64,000 nt of DNA from Hydrogenophaga sp. (GCA_016741995.1 JACVCO010000008.1:1-64000); one strand, 5' to 3'. Shown: positions 28,392-37,723, counted from the stretch's first letter. Translations and numbers: made by a program. Notes: a model not told the origin generated them from the letters alone.

Positions 28392-29951
28392 TCAAACGGC
28401 GGTACGGAATCGGCCGACGAGGGACGCGAGCTGTTCGGCCTGGTCCTTCAGGCTCTGCGCGGCCGCCGCGCTCTCTTCCACCAGCGCCGCGTTCTGCTGC
28501 GTCATCTGGTCGAGCTGGCCCACCGCCGCGTTGACCTGGCCGATGCCTTGCGACTGCTCCTGCGCCGCGGTGGTGATGTCGGCGATGAACACCGACACCT
28601 TCTGCGCGTTGTCCACGATCTCGCCGATCGTGCTGCCCGCCTGCGCCACCAGCTCGGTGCCCACCTGCACCTTGTCCACGCTGGCGCCGATCAGGCCCTT
28701 GATCTCTTTCGCCGCCTCGGCGCTGCGTTGCGCGAGGTTGCGCACCTCGCCGGCCACCACGGCAAAGCCGCGGCCCTGTTCACCGGCGCGCGCCGCTTCC
28801 ACCGCCGCGTTGAGCGCCAGGATGTTGGTCTGGAACGCGATGCCATCGATCACGCCGATGATGTCGCCGATCTTGTGGCTGCTGGCCTGGATGTCCTGCA
28901 TGGTGGTGACCACCTGGCCCACCACCTGGCCGCCGCGCGCGGCAACTTCGGCGTTGGCCGCGGCCATGGTGCTGGCCTGGCGGGCGGCATCGGCGCTCTG
29001 GCGCACGGTGCTGCTGAGCTGGTCCATGCTGGCCGCCGTTTCCTGCAGGCTGCTGGCGGCCTGCTCGGTGCGGCCCGACAGATCCTGGTTGCCGCTGGCA
29101 ATCTGCGTGCTGGCGGTGCCGATGCTGTCGGTGCTGTTGCGCACCTCGCTCACGATGCGGTTCAGCGATCCCTGCATGCTGCCGAGCGATTGCATCAGGC
29201 GCGCCAGTTCGTCGCGCCCGTCGTCGTGCACGGTCTGCGTGAGGTCGCCGTCGGCGATGGCGTCGGCCAGGCTGCGCGCGCGGTCCAGCGGGCGGCAGAT
29301 GCTGACCATGTTGGCCAGCGTGGTGGGCACGACGATCAGCGCGGCGATCGCCAGCGCGATGCCGAACACCCAGGTGGTCTGGCGGTTCGCCGCGGCGCTT
29401 TCGGCTTCGAGTGCCTTCACTTCCTCGGTCAGCGTGGCCTCGACGCGGTCCAGCGTCTGGTTCAGGTTGTTGAAGCGCTCGTGCGCGCGGCCCAGCATGC
29501 GGTTGGCGATGGTCGCCGTCTCGTAGCCACCGTCGAACAGCTGGCGCGACACCGGCTCCACCGCAGCCACGTAGGCCTCGAGTTCCTGCTGCAACTGGCG
29601 AACCAGCGCGTTGTCGGCGTCTTCCTCGCCTTCGAGCATGCCCTGCATGCGGGCCGCTGCCGCGGCGTGCGCCGCCTGCCAGCGCGTCTTGGCCGCGGCC
29701 ACGAGCTCGGGCTTCTCGTAGGCGATGACCATGTCCTTTTCGTGGCGGATCATCTCGCCCATCGCGGCCTTGAGCTGCGACAGCGTGACCGTCTCGTGGA
29801 AGGCGTGCTCGGAAAAATCGTGGGCCACCGCCGACAGGCGCGACATGCCCCACAGGCCGGAGCCGCCCACCACGCCCAGCAGCACGAGCACAACGGCGAT
29901 GGCCCCGATCATGCGGGTGCGGATGGTGAAGTGGCGCATGAAAGTCTGCAT
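28392..29951 (-). CDS. Methyl-accepting chemotaxis protein (four-helix-bundle sensor)
   Basis: Transmembrane chemoreceptor of 519 residues. Helix 1 is [22 protein letters not shown]; a periplasmic helical bundle follows to about residue 185, then helix 2 ([22 protein letters not shown]), HAMP, and the signalling hairpin with the conserved tip [21 protein letters not shown]. It lacks a C-terminal pentapeptide for CheR docking. It belongs to a tandem of three receptors and a CheW. Protein differs from the next two in sensor part and at many codons of the signalling part, unlike that pair, although a stretch near the gene end is shared with both. Ligand unknown. Confidence 0.95.
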   Translation of the reverse strand: MQTFMRHFTIRTRMIGAIAVVLVLLGVVGGSGLWGMSRLSAVAHDFSEHAFHETVTLSQLKAAMGEMIRHEKDMVIAYEKPELVAAAKTRWQAAHAAAAARMQGMLEGEEDADNALVRQLQQELEAYVAAVEPVSRQLFDGGYETATIANRMLGRAHERFNNLNQTLDRVEATLTEEVKALEAESAAANRQTTWVFGIALAIAALIVVPTTLANMVSICRPLDRARSLADAIADGDLTQTVHDDGRDELARLMQSLGSMQGSLNRIVSEVRNSTDSIGTASTQIASGNQDLSGRTEQAASSLQETAASMDQLSSTVRQSADAARQASTMAAANAEVAARGGQVVGQVVTTMQDIQASSHKIGDIIGVIDGIAFQTNILALNAAVEAARAGEQGRGFAVVAGEVRNLAQRSAEAAKEIKGLIGASVDKVQVGTELVAQAGSTIGEIVDNAQKVSVFIADITTAAQEQSQGIGQVNAAVGQLDQMTQQNAALVEESAAAAQSLKDQAEQLASLVGRFRTAV

Positions 29952-29999
29952 GTCGGTCTCGCTGTCGTTGTTTTGCGGGTAGGGGTTGAATGTCGACGT

Positions 30000-31553
30000 T
30001 CAGGCCTGGCCGGTGCGGAACACCTGCACCACGTCGGCCAGCCGGCCGGCCTGGTCCTTCAGGCTCTGCGCGGCCGCCGCGCTCTCTTCCACCAGCGCCG
30101 CGTTCTGCTGCGTCATCTGGTCGAGCTGGCTCACCGCCGTGTTCACCTGCCCGATCCCGTCGCTCTGCTCGCCCGCCGCCGCCGTGATCTCGCCAATGAT
30201 GTCCGTCACGCGCTGCACCGAGCCCACGATCTCGCTCATCGTCTGCCCCGCATCGGCCACCAGCCGCGAGCCGGTTTCCACCTTCTCCACGCTCGCTCCG
30301 ATCAGGCCCTTGATCTCCTTGGCCGCCTGCGCGCTGCGCTGCGCCAGGTTGCGCACCTCGCCCGCCACCACCGCAAAGCCACGGCCTTGCTCACCGGCAC
30401 GCGCGGCTTCCACCGCGGCGTTGAGCGCCAGGATGTTGGTCTGGAACGCGATGCCATCGATCACGCCGATGATGTCGTTGATCTTCTTGGAGCTGCTGTT
30501 GATCTCGTCCATGGTGGTGACCACCTGCGAGACCACCGAGCCGCCGCGCTGGGCGATCTCGGCCGCGCTGGCCGCCAGCTGGTTGGCCTGGCGCGCCGCG
30601 TCCGCGCTCTGGCGCACCGTGCTCGTGAGCTGCTCCATGCTCGCCGCCGTCTGCTGAAGGTTCGAGGCCGTCTGCTCCGTGCGCGCACTCAGGTCCTGGT
30701 TGCCCGTCGCAATTTCCACCGACGCGGTGTTGATGCTGTCGGTGGCCTGGCGCACCTGGCTCACCGTCGCCATCAGCGAGCCTTTCATGTCGGCGAGCGC
30801 GCGGATGAGGTCGCCCAGTTCGTCGGCGCGCGTGGTGCTCACTTCGCGCGTGAGATCGCCTTGCGCCACGTCGCGGCTGATGCCCACGGCCTCGACCAGC
30901 GGCTGCGTGACCGAGCGCGTGATGCGCCAGGCCAGCAGCACGGCCAGGGCAATCGCCAGCCCGGCCAGGCCGAACAGCGTGACCACCTGGCGTTGCACGG
31001 TCTGGCTGGAGGCCTCCACGGCCTGCGCGACCAGGCTTCGCTGGAAGTCCAGCAGCTCCTGCTGCTTCGCGCTGTAAGAGTCGGCGGCGGGCATCAGGCC
31101 CTTTTCAAGGATGCCGTCGGCGCCCGCGGCGTCACCCGCCTTCAGCGCATCGAAATAGGTCTTGCGCACGGCGATGTAGTCGCTGCGCTTGGTGGCGATC
31201 TCGGCCAGCAAGGCCTTGCCGCGCTCGCTGCTGATCTCGGCCTCCAGGTCCTTCTGCACCTCGTTGATGCGCTCGGTCGTCTTGGCAATCAACGGCTTGA
31301 AGTGGGCGTCGACCGCGGGGTCGTTGCGCGAGCGCGCCACCGCCAGCACGCGGTTGATGTTCAGCCGCGTGCTGTGCATCCATTCCTCGGTGGCCGAAGC
31401 GCGGTGCTCCATGCGCATCACGCGCTCGGTGGCGGCCTGCGAGGCCTTCAGGCCGGACCAGGCCAGCAGGGTGACGCCAGCGAGCAGCACCAGCACCAGG
31501 GCAAAGCCCAGGTACAGGCGCTGGCCGATTTTCAGGCGAGCGAAAACATTCAT
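30000..31553 (-). CDS. Methyl-accepting chemotaxis protein (four-helix-bundle sensor)
   Basis: Chemoreceptor of 517 residues. N-terminal helix LYLGFALVLVLLAGVTLLAW, a periplasmic four-helix bundle with an RLNINRVLAVARSRNDP motif resembling the Tar/Tsr ligand-binding pocket arginine region, then helix 2 (VVTLFGLAGLAIALAVLLAW) and HAMP. The signalling domain from about residue 275 on is coded by DNA almost identical to the next receptor. Length is typical. Gap of 48 bp to the previous receptor and 43 bp to the next; one transcript is likely, with cheW at its head. No pentapeptide tail. Confidence 0.95.
   Translation of the reverse strand: MNVFARLKIGQRLYLGFALVLVLLAGVTLLAWSGLKASQAATERVMRMEHRASATEEWMHSTRLNINRVLAVARSRNDPAVDAHFKPLIAKTTERINEVQKDLEAEISSERGKALLAEIATKRSDYIAVRKTYFDALKAGDAAGADGILEKGLMPAADSYSAKQQELLDFQRSLVAQAVEASSQTVQRQVVTLFGLAGLAIALAVLLAWRITRSVTQPLVEAVGISRDVAQGDLTREVSTTRADELGDLIRALADMKGSLMATVSQVRQATDSINTASVEIATGNQDLSARTEQTASNLQQTAASMEQLTSTVRQSADAARQANQLAASAAEIAQRGGSVVSQVVTTMDEINSSSKKINDIIGVIDGIAFQTNILALNAAVEAARAGEQGRGFAVVAGEVRNLAQRSAQAAKEIKGLIGASVEKVETGSRLVADAGQTMSEIVGSVQRVTDIIGEITAAAGEQSDGIGQVNTAVSQLDQMTQQNAALVEESAAAAQSLKDQAGRLADVVQVFRTGQA
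30024..30717. repeat. 694-bp direct repeat, copy A (receptor signalling domain)
   Basis: Aligns without gaps to 31810-32503 (offset 1786). By reading both copies I find two mismatched bases, both within 60 bp of the left end, including third-codon positions elsewhere being unchanged. It codes for the signalling hairpin of the second receptor. The flanks diverge sharply on both sides, the sign of recent gene conversion or duplication. Confidence 0.9.
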
Positions 31554-31596
31554 GTGGAACTCCGTGGTTGGCGTGGCGGGTCGTTGCCCGCCGGGC

Positions 31597-33723
31597 TCAG
31601 AAACTCTCCCAGTCGCCCTCGTCCGTCTTTGCGGTCGTGGCGGGCAGGCGATGGGCCGCGGGGTTCTCCTTGTTCTTCTCCACCGGTGTCGCGGCCTTCA
31701 CCGGTTGCTTCGAGGCGGGTTGGGGGCGCGCCACCGGGGCCGGCACCACAGGCGCCGCCGCCACCGATGCGGCCGGGACGGGCGCCACGTCGTGCCCGAT
31801 GCGGAATTGCTGCACCACGTCGGCCAGCCGGCCGGCTTGGTCCTTCAGGCTCTGCGCGGCCGCCGCACTCTCTTCCACCAGCGCCGCGTTCTGCTGCGTC
31901 ATCTGGTCGAGCTGGCTCACCGCCGTGTTCACCTGCCCGATCCCGTCGCTCTGCTCGCCCGCCGCCGCCGTGATCTCGCCAATGATGTCCGTCACGCGCT
32001 GCACCGAGCCCACGATCTCGCTCATCGTCTGCCCCGCATCGGCCACCAGCCGCGAGCCGGTTTCCACCTTCTCCACGCTCGCTCCGATCAGGCCCTTGAT
32101 CTCCTTGGCCGCCTGCGCGCTGCGCTGCGCCAGGTTGCGCACCTCGCCCGCCACCACCGCAAAGCCACGGCCTTGCTCACCGGCACGCGCGGCTTCCACC
32201 GCGGCGTTGAGCGCCAGGATGTTGGTCTGGAACGCGATGCCATCGATCACGCCGATGATGTCGTTGATCTTCTTGGAGCTGCTGTTGATCTCGTCCATGG
32301 TGGTGACCACCTGCGAGACCACCGAGCCGCCGCGCTGGGCGATCTCGGCCGCGCTGGCCGCCAGCTGGTTGGCCTGGCGCGCCGCGTCCGCGCTCTGGCG
32401 CACCGTGCTCGTGAGCTGCTCCATGCTCGCCGCCGTCTGCTGAAGGTTCGAGGCCGTCTGCTCCGTGCGCGCACTCAGGTCCTGGTTGCCCGTCGCAATT
32501 TCCTGGCTCGCGGTGCCGATGTTGTCGGCCGCGCCGCGCAGCTGGCGCATCATGGCCAGGAAGCGCTCACGCATGTGCTCGACCTCGCGCACCAGGGTGC
32601 CGATCTCGTCCTTGCGGTCGCTCTGGAAGCTGCGCGTGAGGTCGCCCTGCGCCACGGTGGTCACCGCGGTCGTCAGGTCCTTCAGCGGCGCGCTCACGTT
32701 GCGGCGGATCAGCGTGAACATCCCGAAGCCCAGCAGCACCGTGGTGCCGGCCAGCAAGGCCCAGAAGGTGTACATGGTGCGCCAGTGCGTGGCCATGGCC
32801 TCGTCGTCGGACACCTCGGCAACCACCCACCAACCGCCCGCCTTCGCGGCGCGCTTGACCACCCAGGGGTGGGTGATCTGCGGGTTGAACAGCGGCGTGG
32901 CCTCGCGCACGAACACGTCATCGCTGGCGCGCAGCGCGGTGAGCATGGCGTCGGCCTGCGGGTTGATGTCGAGCACCTTCTTGCCGGCGGCCGTGGGGTG
33001 CGAGACGAAGACCGCGTCGGCGTTGGACTGGCGCGCGTCGATGATGACCGTGCCGCCGCTCTGGAAGAAGGTGGACTCGGCCACGAGCTTGTCGAGCGAG
33101 GCCTGGAAGTCGGTGACGTCGAAGCCGATGAACAGGATGCCGACGATCTGGCCGCCCGCGTCCTTGATCGGCTCGTAGTGCGTCATGTAGGCCTTGCCGA
33201 ACAGCACCGCGCGGCCGGTGTAGGACTTGCCCCCCAGCATGAGCGGGTAGGCCGCGTGGTTGCGCGCGAGCAGGGTGCCCACGGCGCGCTCGCCGTCTTC
33301 CTTCTTGAGCGAGGTGGCGATACGCTCGAAGTCATCGCCCTTGCGCATGAAAATGGTGGCCACGCCCCCGTTGCTCTTGTGGAAGGTGTCGACCTCGCTG
33401 TGGTCGCCGTTGAGCAGCATGCCCCAGCTCTTGAGCATGTTGGCCGCCGCGTCGAGCTCGAAGGTCTCGGCGAACTTCTGCCGGAACGGCCGGTAGGCGC
33501 GGTCGGTCATCAGGCGCGCGGTGGCGTCGAAGGCGTCGACCGAATCGGCCAGGCCGGACGCCTTCTCGCCGGCGCCTTCCACCGCGCGCACGCGCGAGCG
33601 GTCCTCGGCCACGAGGGCCATGCCGCCGCTGATCACGGCCAGGGTGATGGCCAGCATGGCCACGGCCTGCAAGGACAGGCGGCGAGCGATCGAGGCGCTC
33701 TTGTCTTTCTGGGGCTGGGACAT
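31597..33723 (-). CDS. Methyl-accepting chemotaxis protein with Cache-type sensor
   Basis: Chemoreceptor of 708 residues with a larger sensor than its neighbours. N-terminal helix SLQAVAMLAITLAVISGGMAL, then a periplasmic Cache-3/Cache-2-like domain (about residues 45-315) including GTLLARNHAAYPLMLGGKSYTGRAVLFG and PIKDAGGQIVGILFIGFDV, a typical single-Cache pattern. Helix 2 (TFWALLAGTTVLLGFGMFTLI) and HAMP precede a signalling domain almost identical in DNA to that of the previous receptor. A Pro/Ala-rich tail of about 55 residues ends in DEGDWESF, an acidic-aromatic terminal peptide, the kind used by CheR or CheB docking. Confidence 0.95.
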   Translation of the reverse strand: MSQPQKDKSASIARRLSLQAVAMLAITLAVISGGMALVAEDRSRVRAVEGAGEKASGLADSVDAFDATARLMTDRAYRPFRQKFAETFELDAAANMLKSWGMLLNGDHSEVDTFHKSNGGVATIFMRKGDDFERIATSLKKEDGERAVGTLLARNHAAYPLMLGGKSYTGRAVLFGKAYMTHYEPIKDAGGQIVGILFIGFDVTDFQASLDKLVAESTFFQSGGTVIIDARQSNADAVFVSHPTAAGKKVLDINPQADAMLTALRASDDVFVREATPLFNPQITHPWVVKRAAKAGGWWVVAEVSDDEAMATHWRTMYTFWALLAGTTVLLGFGMFTLIRRNVSAPLKDLTTAVTTVAQGDLTRSFQSDRKDEIGTLVREVEHMRERFLAMMRQLRGAADNIGTASQEIATGNQDLSARTEQTASNLQQTAASMEQLTSTVRQSADAARQANQLAASAAEIAQRGGSVVSQVVTTMDEINSSSKKINDIIGVIDGIAFQTNILALNAAVEAARAGEQGRGFAVVAGEVRNLAQRSAQAAKEIKGLIGASVEKVETGSRLVADAGQTMSEIVGSVQRVTDIIGEITAAAGEQSDGIGQVNTAVSQLDQMTQQNAALVEESAAAAQSLKDQAGRLADVVQQFRIGHDVAPVPAASVAAAPVVPAPVARPQPASKQPVKAATPVEKNKENPAAHRLPATTAKTDEGDWESF
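31810..32503. repeat. 694-bp direct repeat, copy B (receptor signalling domain)
   Basis: Partner of 30024-30717; codes for the signalling hairpin of the Cache-type receptor. The third receptor (28392-29951) shares short runs with both (for example about 75 bp near its 3' end) but differs at many silent sites elsewhere. Confidence 0.9.
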
Positions 33724-33762
33724 GTCGCGGGTCTCCTTCCGGACAACGGAAAACGAATGGGC

Positions 33763-34290
33763 TTATTGCAGCGACTGGGTGCTGTCCATCAGCCCCATGT
33801 CGGCGCCGGACATCAGGGCCTCGATGTCCATCAGGATCAGCATGCGTTCACCGACGCTGGCGATGCCGGTGATGAAGCTGGTGTCGACCGAGGTGTTCAT
33901 CTCGGGCGCGGGCTTGATGAGGTCGCCCGCGAGTTCGAGCACGTCAGAGACGGAGTCGACCACCGCACCGACCACGCGGCCACGCACGTTGAGCACGATG
34001 ACCACGGTGAAACCGTTGTATTCGACCTTGTCGCAGCCGAGCTTGATGCGCAGGTCCACCACCGGCACGATGACGCCGCGCAGGTTGACCACGCCCTTGA
34101 TGAAGCTGGGCGCGTTGGCGATGCGGGTCGGCTCTTCGTAGGAGCGGATTTCCTGCACGCGCAGGATGTCGATGCCGTACTCCTCGCCGCCCAGGCGAAA
34201 GGTCAGGAATTCGGCGCTGCCCTGTTGGGCACCGGCGGCCCGGGCGCCTTCCTGGCGGGCGATGTGGGTGGCTTCGTTGCGCATATCCAT
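33763..34290 (-). CDS. cheW: Chemotaxis coupling protein CheW
   Basis: Links receptors to the CheA kinase. The 175-residue protein has the SH3-like CheW fold: [37 protein letters not shown], and [22 protein letters not shown], all highly conserved. It precedes the three receptor genes and is probably co-transcribed. CheA, CheY, CheR and CheB are not in the window, so this is an auxiliary receptor/coupler cluster that depends on a kinase elsewhere. Start is the ATG at 34290; a second in-frame ATG lies two codons later. Confidence 0.96.
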   Translation of the reverse strand: MDMRNEATHIARQEGARAAGAQQGSAEFLTFRLGGEEYGIDILRVQEIRSYEEPTRIANAPSFIKGVVNLRGVIVPVVDLRIKLGCDKVEYNGFTVVIVLNVRGRVVGAVVDSVSDVLELAGDLIKPAPEMNTSVDTSFITGIASVGERMLILMDIEALMSGADMGLMDSTQSLQ

Positions 34291-34317
34291 GGTGTCGATC
34301 CTCGAAATAGGGGGGGT

Positions 34318-34350
34318 GTCCCGGGACTATCGGCCGGACCCGCGGGCTCT
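34318..34350 (-). promoter_or_regulatory. Possible sigma-28 (FliA-type) promoter of cheW-receptor operon
   Basis: Minus-strand GCCGATAG (34327-34334) differs by one base from the FliA -10 element GCCGATAA and lies about 37 bp before the cheW start. The corresponding -35 element is weak, so this is only a candidate, though flagellar-class control of such genes is usual. Confidence 0.35.
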
Positions 34351-34488
34351 GAAGTCCGAAAAAAGCCGACATTCCCGCCGTTGAACCGGGCAGAACGGTG
34401 TTCAGGCGGGGCGGGTGAGTACCAAAGCGCTCAGATCGCGGTCACCCCGGCGTCCGCGGGGCGGCGAGGGCTCTGCTACCGTGGGCCC

Positions 34489-35148
34489 ATGACCGAGCAC
34501 CTGAGCCCCACCCCCGCCATCGACAGCGACCACCCCGCGGTGCGCGACTTCGCGCGCGCGCACGACCACGGCGCCGACGTGCGCGAGCGCGCGGTGGCGC
34601 TGTACCTGGCGGTGCGCGACGGGATCCGCTACGACCCGTACCGCATCGACCTGTCGCTGCGCGGCATGCGCGCGAGCACCGCGCTGGCGCTGGGCCATGG
34701 CTGGTGCGTGTCCAAGGCCGTGCTGCTGGCGGCGGTGGCGCGCGCGGCGGGCATCCCGGCGCGGCTGGGCTTCGCGGACGTGAAGAACCACATGACGACG
34801 GAGAAGCTGCGCCAGTCCATGGGCAGCGATCTGTTCGTGTGGCACGGCTACACCGAGCTGTGGATCGACGGCGCCTGGCGCAAGGCGACGCCGGCATTCA
34901 ACCTGTCGCTGTGCGAGAAGTTCGGTCTGCTGCCGCTGGCGTTCGACGGCGTGCACGACTCGCTGTACCACCCCTACGACCGGGCCGGCCAGCGCCACAT
35001 GGAATACGTGAACCAGCGCGGCAGCTTCGACGACCTGCCGCTGGCCGCGATCACGCAGACCTTTGCCGAGGTCTACCCGGGCATGGGGCAGGCCCCGCTG
35101 GAGGGCGACTTCGGCGCCGATGGCGCACGCGAAAGCGCCGGCGCCTGA
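34489..35148 (+). CDS. Transglutaminase-like cysteine-fold protein
   Basis: Cytoplasmic protein of 219 residues with a transglutaminase-like (papain-like) core, probably a peptidase or amidase relative. The cysteine is in GHGWCVSKAVLLAA and the histidine in FVWHGYTELWIDG. The usual third residue (Asp, in a DPT-type motif) reads Ala in WRKATPAFN, so the triad is incomplete or completed differently. Start: ATG at 34489; the open frame upstream runs antisense across the chemoreceptors and is not real. Convergent with metW, 6 bp apart. Confidence 0.85.
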   Translation: MTEHLSPTPAIDSDHPAVRDFARAHDHGADVRERAVALYLAVRDGIRYDPYRIDLSLRGMRASTALALGHGWCVSKAVLLAAVARAAGIPARLGFADVKNHMTTEKLRQSMGSDLFVWHGYTELWIDGAWRKATPAFNLSLCEKFGLLPLAFDGVHDSLYHPYDRAGQRHMEYVNQRGSFDDLPLAAITQTFAEVYPGMGQAPLEGDFGADGARESAGA

Positions 35149-35154
35149 CGCCGC

Positions 35155-35736
35155 TCAGTTCGAGAAGCGGAACACCGCGGTGCTGGCCAGCAGGTTGGGC
35201 AGGAAGCGCACCTCGCGGCCGGCGTGCAGGCCGAAGCTGTCTTCGATGGTGAGGCCGTTGCGGCGCGCGAGCACCTCGAAATCGGCGTGCGTGCCGACGC
35301 GGATGTTGGGCGTGTCGTACCACTGGAAGGGCAGGCGCTTGGTCACCGGCATGCGGCCCTGAAGCACGGCCAACCGGTTGGGCCAGTGGGCGAAGTTGGG
35401 GAAGGCCACGATGCCGATGCGCCCCACGCGCGCGGTTTCGCGCAGCATGGTTTCGGCGTTGCGCAGGTGCTGCAGGGTGTCGATCTGCAGCACCACATCG
35501 AAGGCGTCGTCGCCGAACATGGTCAGGCCGTCTTCAAGGTTGAGCTGCAGCACGTTGACGCCGCGCCGGATGCAGGCCTGCACCTCGGTGTCGTCGATCT
35601 CCACCCCGTAGCCGCTGCAGCCGCGCGTGGCCTGCAGATGGGCCAGCAGCGCGCCGTCGCCGCAACCCAGGTCGAGCACGCGCGAGCCCGGTGGCACCAG
35701 GCGCGCGATGGTTTCCAGCACGTCGCGTTCGCTCAT
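35155..35736 (-). CDS. metW: Methionine biosynthesis protein MetW
   Basis: SAM-dependent methyltransferase-fold protein of 193 residues that works with MetX in activated-homoserine synthesis; in several proteobacteria MetW is needed for MetX activity. The nucleotide motif [14 protein letters not shown] and the segment [11 protein letters not shown] are as in MetW proteins. It overlaps the metX stop by 4 bp (ATGA), so production is coupled. No enzymatic methylation is established for the family. Confidence 0.94.
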   Translation of the reverse strand: MSERDVLETIARLVPPGSRVLDLGCGDGALLAHLQATRGCSGYGVEIDDTEVQACIRRGVNVLQLNLEDGLTMFGDDAFDVVLQIDTLQHLRNAETMLRETARVGRIGIVAFPNFAHWPNRLAVLQGRMPVTKRLPFQWYDTPNIRVGTHADFEVLARRNGLTIEDSFGLHAGREVRFLPNLLASTAVFRFSN

Positions 35737-36899
35737 CTGGCGGCCCCCACGGTGTGCTCGAAGTAGCTGCGCACGGCCGCGTGGTAGCGCGCGTCGTCGA
35801 GCAGGAAGGCGTCGTGCCCGTGCGGTGCGTCGATCTCGCAGTAGCTCACGTCGCGATCGTTTTCCAGCAGCGCCTTGGCGATCTCGCGGCTGCGCGCGGG
35901 CGAGAAGCGCCAGTCGGTGGTGAAGCTCACGAGCAGGAATTTCGCCTTCGCGCGGGCCAGCGCGGCGCTCAGGTTGCCATCGTGCTCGCGCGCGGGGTCG
36001 AAATAGTCGAGCGCGCGCGTGATCAGCAGGTAGGTGTTGGCGTCGAAGTACTCGCTGAACTTGTCGCCCTGGTAGCGCAGGTAGCTCTCGATCTGGAATT
36101 CGACGTCCGTCGTCGAATAGCGGTAGGCGAGCTCGGCGATCGCGGCCGGATCTTCACCATCGGCGGCACGCAGCGCGCGGCCGAACTTCTCGTTCATCAC
36201 GTCGTCGCTCAGGTAGGTGATGTGCCCGATCATGCGGGCGATGCGCAGGCCACGGCGCGGCAGGGTGCCGTGGCGCAGGTAGTGGCCGCCATGGAAGTCG
36301 GGGTCGGTCACGATGGCGCGGCGGGCCACCTCGTTGAAGGCGATGTTCTCGGCGGTGAGGTTGGGCGCGCTGGCCACCACCACGGCGTGGCGCACGCGAT
36401 CGGGGTACTGCAGTGTCCAGCTAACAGCTTGCATGCCGCCCAGACTGCCCCCCATCACCGCGGCCAGGGTGTCGATGCCCATGGTGTCGAGCAGGCGGGC
36501 CTGGGCATCGACCCAGTCCTCCACGGTGACCACCGGGAAATCCGCGCCCCAGGCCTGGCCGGTGGCCGGGTTGGTGTGCGTGGGGCCGGTGGAGCCGAAG
36601 CACGAACCCAGGTTGTTCACCCCGATGACGAAGAAGCGGTTGGTGTCCACCGGCTTGCCGGGGCCGATCATGTTGTGCCACCAGCCTTCGCTGCGCGGCA
36701 GCGGCTGGCCGTTGGCGTCGGCATGGAAGCCGGCCACGTGGTGCGAGGCGTTGAGCGCGTGGCACACCAGCACGGCGTTGGATTTGTCGGCGTTGAGGGT
36801 GCCGTGGGTTTCGACCACCAGCTCGTAGGCCGGCAGCACGGCACCGCTGCGCAGGGCGAGCGGCTGGTCGAAACGGTAGGTGACGGGGGTGACGATCAC
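35733..36899 (-). CDS. metX: Homoserine O-acyltransferase (MetX; succinyl or acetyl donor)
   Basis: First committed step of methionine synthesis: acylates L-homoserine. The 388-residue alpha/beta hydrolase has [15 protein letters not shown], the [14 protein letters not shown] segment, the nucleophile elbow [13 protein letters not shown] and the acid/His end ([23 protein letters not shown]). Donor specificity cannot be read with certainty: beta-proteobacterial enzymes with MetW mostly use succinyl-CoA. Start is a GTG at 36899, preceded by AGGGA. Upstream lie a terminator and a SAM-II-type aptamer on the same strand, so SAM represses it. Confidence 0.95.
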   Translation of the reverse strand: MIVTPVTYRFDQPLALRSGAVLPAYELVVETHGTLNADKSNAVLVCHALNASHHVAGFHADANGQPLPRSEGWWHNMIGPGKPVDTNRFFVIGVNNLGSCFGSTGPTHTNPATGQAWGADFPVVTVEDWVDAQARLLDTMGIDTLAAVMGGSLGGMQAVSWTLQYPDRVRHAVVVASAPNLTAENIAFNEVARRAIVTDPDFHGGHYLRHGTLPRRGLRIARMIGHITYLSDDVMNEKFGRALRAADGEDPAAIAELAYRYSTTDVEFQIESYLRYQGDKFSEYFDANTYLLITRALDYFDPAREHDGNLSAALARAKAKFLLVSFTTDWRFSPARSREIAKALLENDRDVSYCEIDAPHGHDAFLLDDARYHAAVRSYFEHTVGAAR

Positions 36900-36928
36900 G
36901 CTCGCATCCCTGCGGCAAGGGCAGGGCC

Positions 36929-36981
36929 CAGAAACAGAAAACCCGGTCCGCCTAAGGTGGGTGACAAGGCAGAAGACCGGG
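36929..36981 (-). terminator. Riboswitch expression platform: intrinsic terminator before metX
   Basis: Minus-strand stem CCCGGTC (36975-36981) with GACCGGG (36942-36948) around a long loop with an inner CCTT/AAGG-type helix, followed by TTTTCTGTTTC. It lies between the SAM-II-type aptamer and the metX start, where ligand binding would favour termination. Confidence 0.75.
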
Positions 36982-36985
36982 CATC

Positions 36986-37038
36986 TCCCCCTTTAGCGGC
37001 ATTTGTTGAGCGCCCGCAATCCGGACAAATCGGCGCTG
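36986..37038 (-). promoter_or_regulatory. SAM-II-type riboswitch aptamer of metX
   Basis: The 53-nt minus-strand RNA matches the SAM-II layout throughout: P1 AGCGCC with GGCGCU; loop beginning GAUUUGUCC and ending AUUGC; and a 3' segment CAACAAAUGCCGCUAAAGGG, which closely follows the known element's UGAUAAAUGUAGCUAAAAAGGG pattern base for base at the conserved positions. The loop can pair with the 3' tail in the H-type pseudoknot. It begins at the expected transcription start. Presence directly before a SAM-pathway gene makes false match unlikely. Function is inference from sequence only. Confidence 0.88.
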
Positions 37039-37044
37039 GGCGGC

Positions 37045-37050
37045 AGTATA
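37045..37050 (-). promoter_or_regulatory. -10 element of metX promoter
   Basis: Minus-strand TATACT, 7 bp before the first base of the aptamer, so transcription starts at or next to its 5' end. The matching -35 (GTTACA, about 15 bp upstream) is poor. The rest of the 364-bp gap to 37264 contains only upstream signals of the RRM gene; CATAAT near 37140 is a weak -10 for it. Confidence 0.6.
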
Positions 37051-37263
37051 CGCCGCGGGGCATGTTGTAACGGCGCATCGGGCGCCAGGGGGATTCGCGC
37101 CTCCGGGAAATTTGTCACCCCCTTTTCGACAAACGGCGCATAATGCCCGGGCTGCCGTGTATTCGGCCGCATGTCAAGTGATCGGTTGGTTTCGCGCGCT
37201 GCATTCGTGTGCCGGACGACGGGGCTCCATCGCTTCTTTACAGTGTTTTGAGGAGTCCCTTTC

Positions 37264-37668
37264 ATGGGCAACAAGCTTTACGTCGGCAACCTGCCTTACT
37301 CGGTGCGCGACGAAGATCTCAACCAGGCTTTCTCGGCCTACGGCTCGGTCAACAGCGCCAAAGTGATGATGGAGCGCGAAACCGGCCGTTCCAAAGGCTT
37401 CGGCTTTGTTGAAATGGGCAGCGATGCCGAGGCGCAATCGGCCATCCAGGGCATGAACGGCCAGTCGCTCGGCGGCCGCAGCCTGGTGGTGAACGAAGCG
37501 CGTCCGATGGAGCCGCGCCCGCCCCGCAGCGGTGGCGGTGGCTTCGGCGGTGGCCGTCGCGAAGGCGGCTTCGGCGGTGGTGGCGGCCAGGACGGCGGCT
37601 TCCGCAGCCCCTACGGCAACGGCGGTCGTCGCGATGGCGGCGGCGGCGGTGGCCGCGGCGGCTACTAA
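37264..37668 (+). CDS. RNA-binding protein, single RRM with glycine-rich tail
   Basis: RNA-binding protein of 134 residues. The RRM has RNP2 KLYVGNLPYS and RNP1 SKGFGFVEM (residues 1-80), followed by a Gly/Arg/Phe-rich tail (about 85-134). This architecture matches cyanobacterial and proteobacterial glycine-rich RNA-binding proteins linked with cold response. Strong ribosome site GAGGAG precedes the ATG. A strong terminator ends the gene. RNA target unknown. Confidence 0.93.
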   Translation: MGNKLYVGNLPYSVRDEDLNQAFSAYGSVNSAKVMMERETGRSKGFGFVEMGSDAEAQSAIQGMNGQSLGGRSLVVNEARPMEPRPPRSGGGGFGGGRREGGFGGGGGQDGGFRSPYGNGGRRDGGGGGGRGGY

Positions 37669-37690
37669 GCCCCGGGTAATCCCGTATCCC

Positions 37691-37723
37691 AAGCCCCGTG
37701 GCGTGAGCCCCGGGGCTTTTTCG
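37691..37723 (+). terminator. Terminator of RRM gene
   Basis: Stem AAGCCCC / GGGGCTT around a 14-base loop, followed by TTTTTC. Lies 23 bp after the RRM stop and before the convergent SDR gene. Confidence 0.8.

Noticed and set aside
31189..34488. 1,100-codon + strand frame upstream of the transglutaminase-like gene
   Set aside because: Antisense shadow of the chemoreceptors and cheW; high GC makes stop codons rare on the opposite strand.
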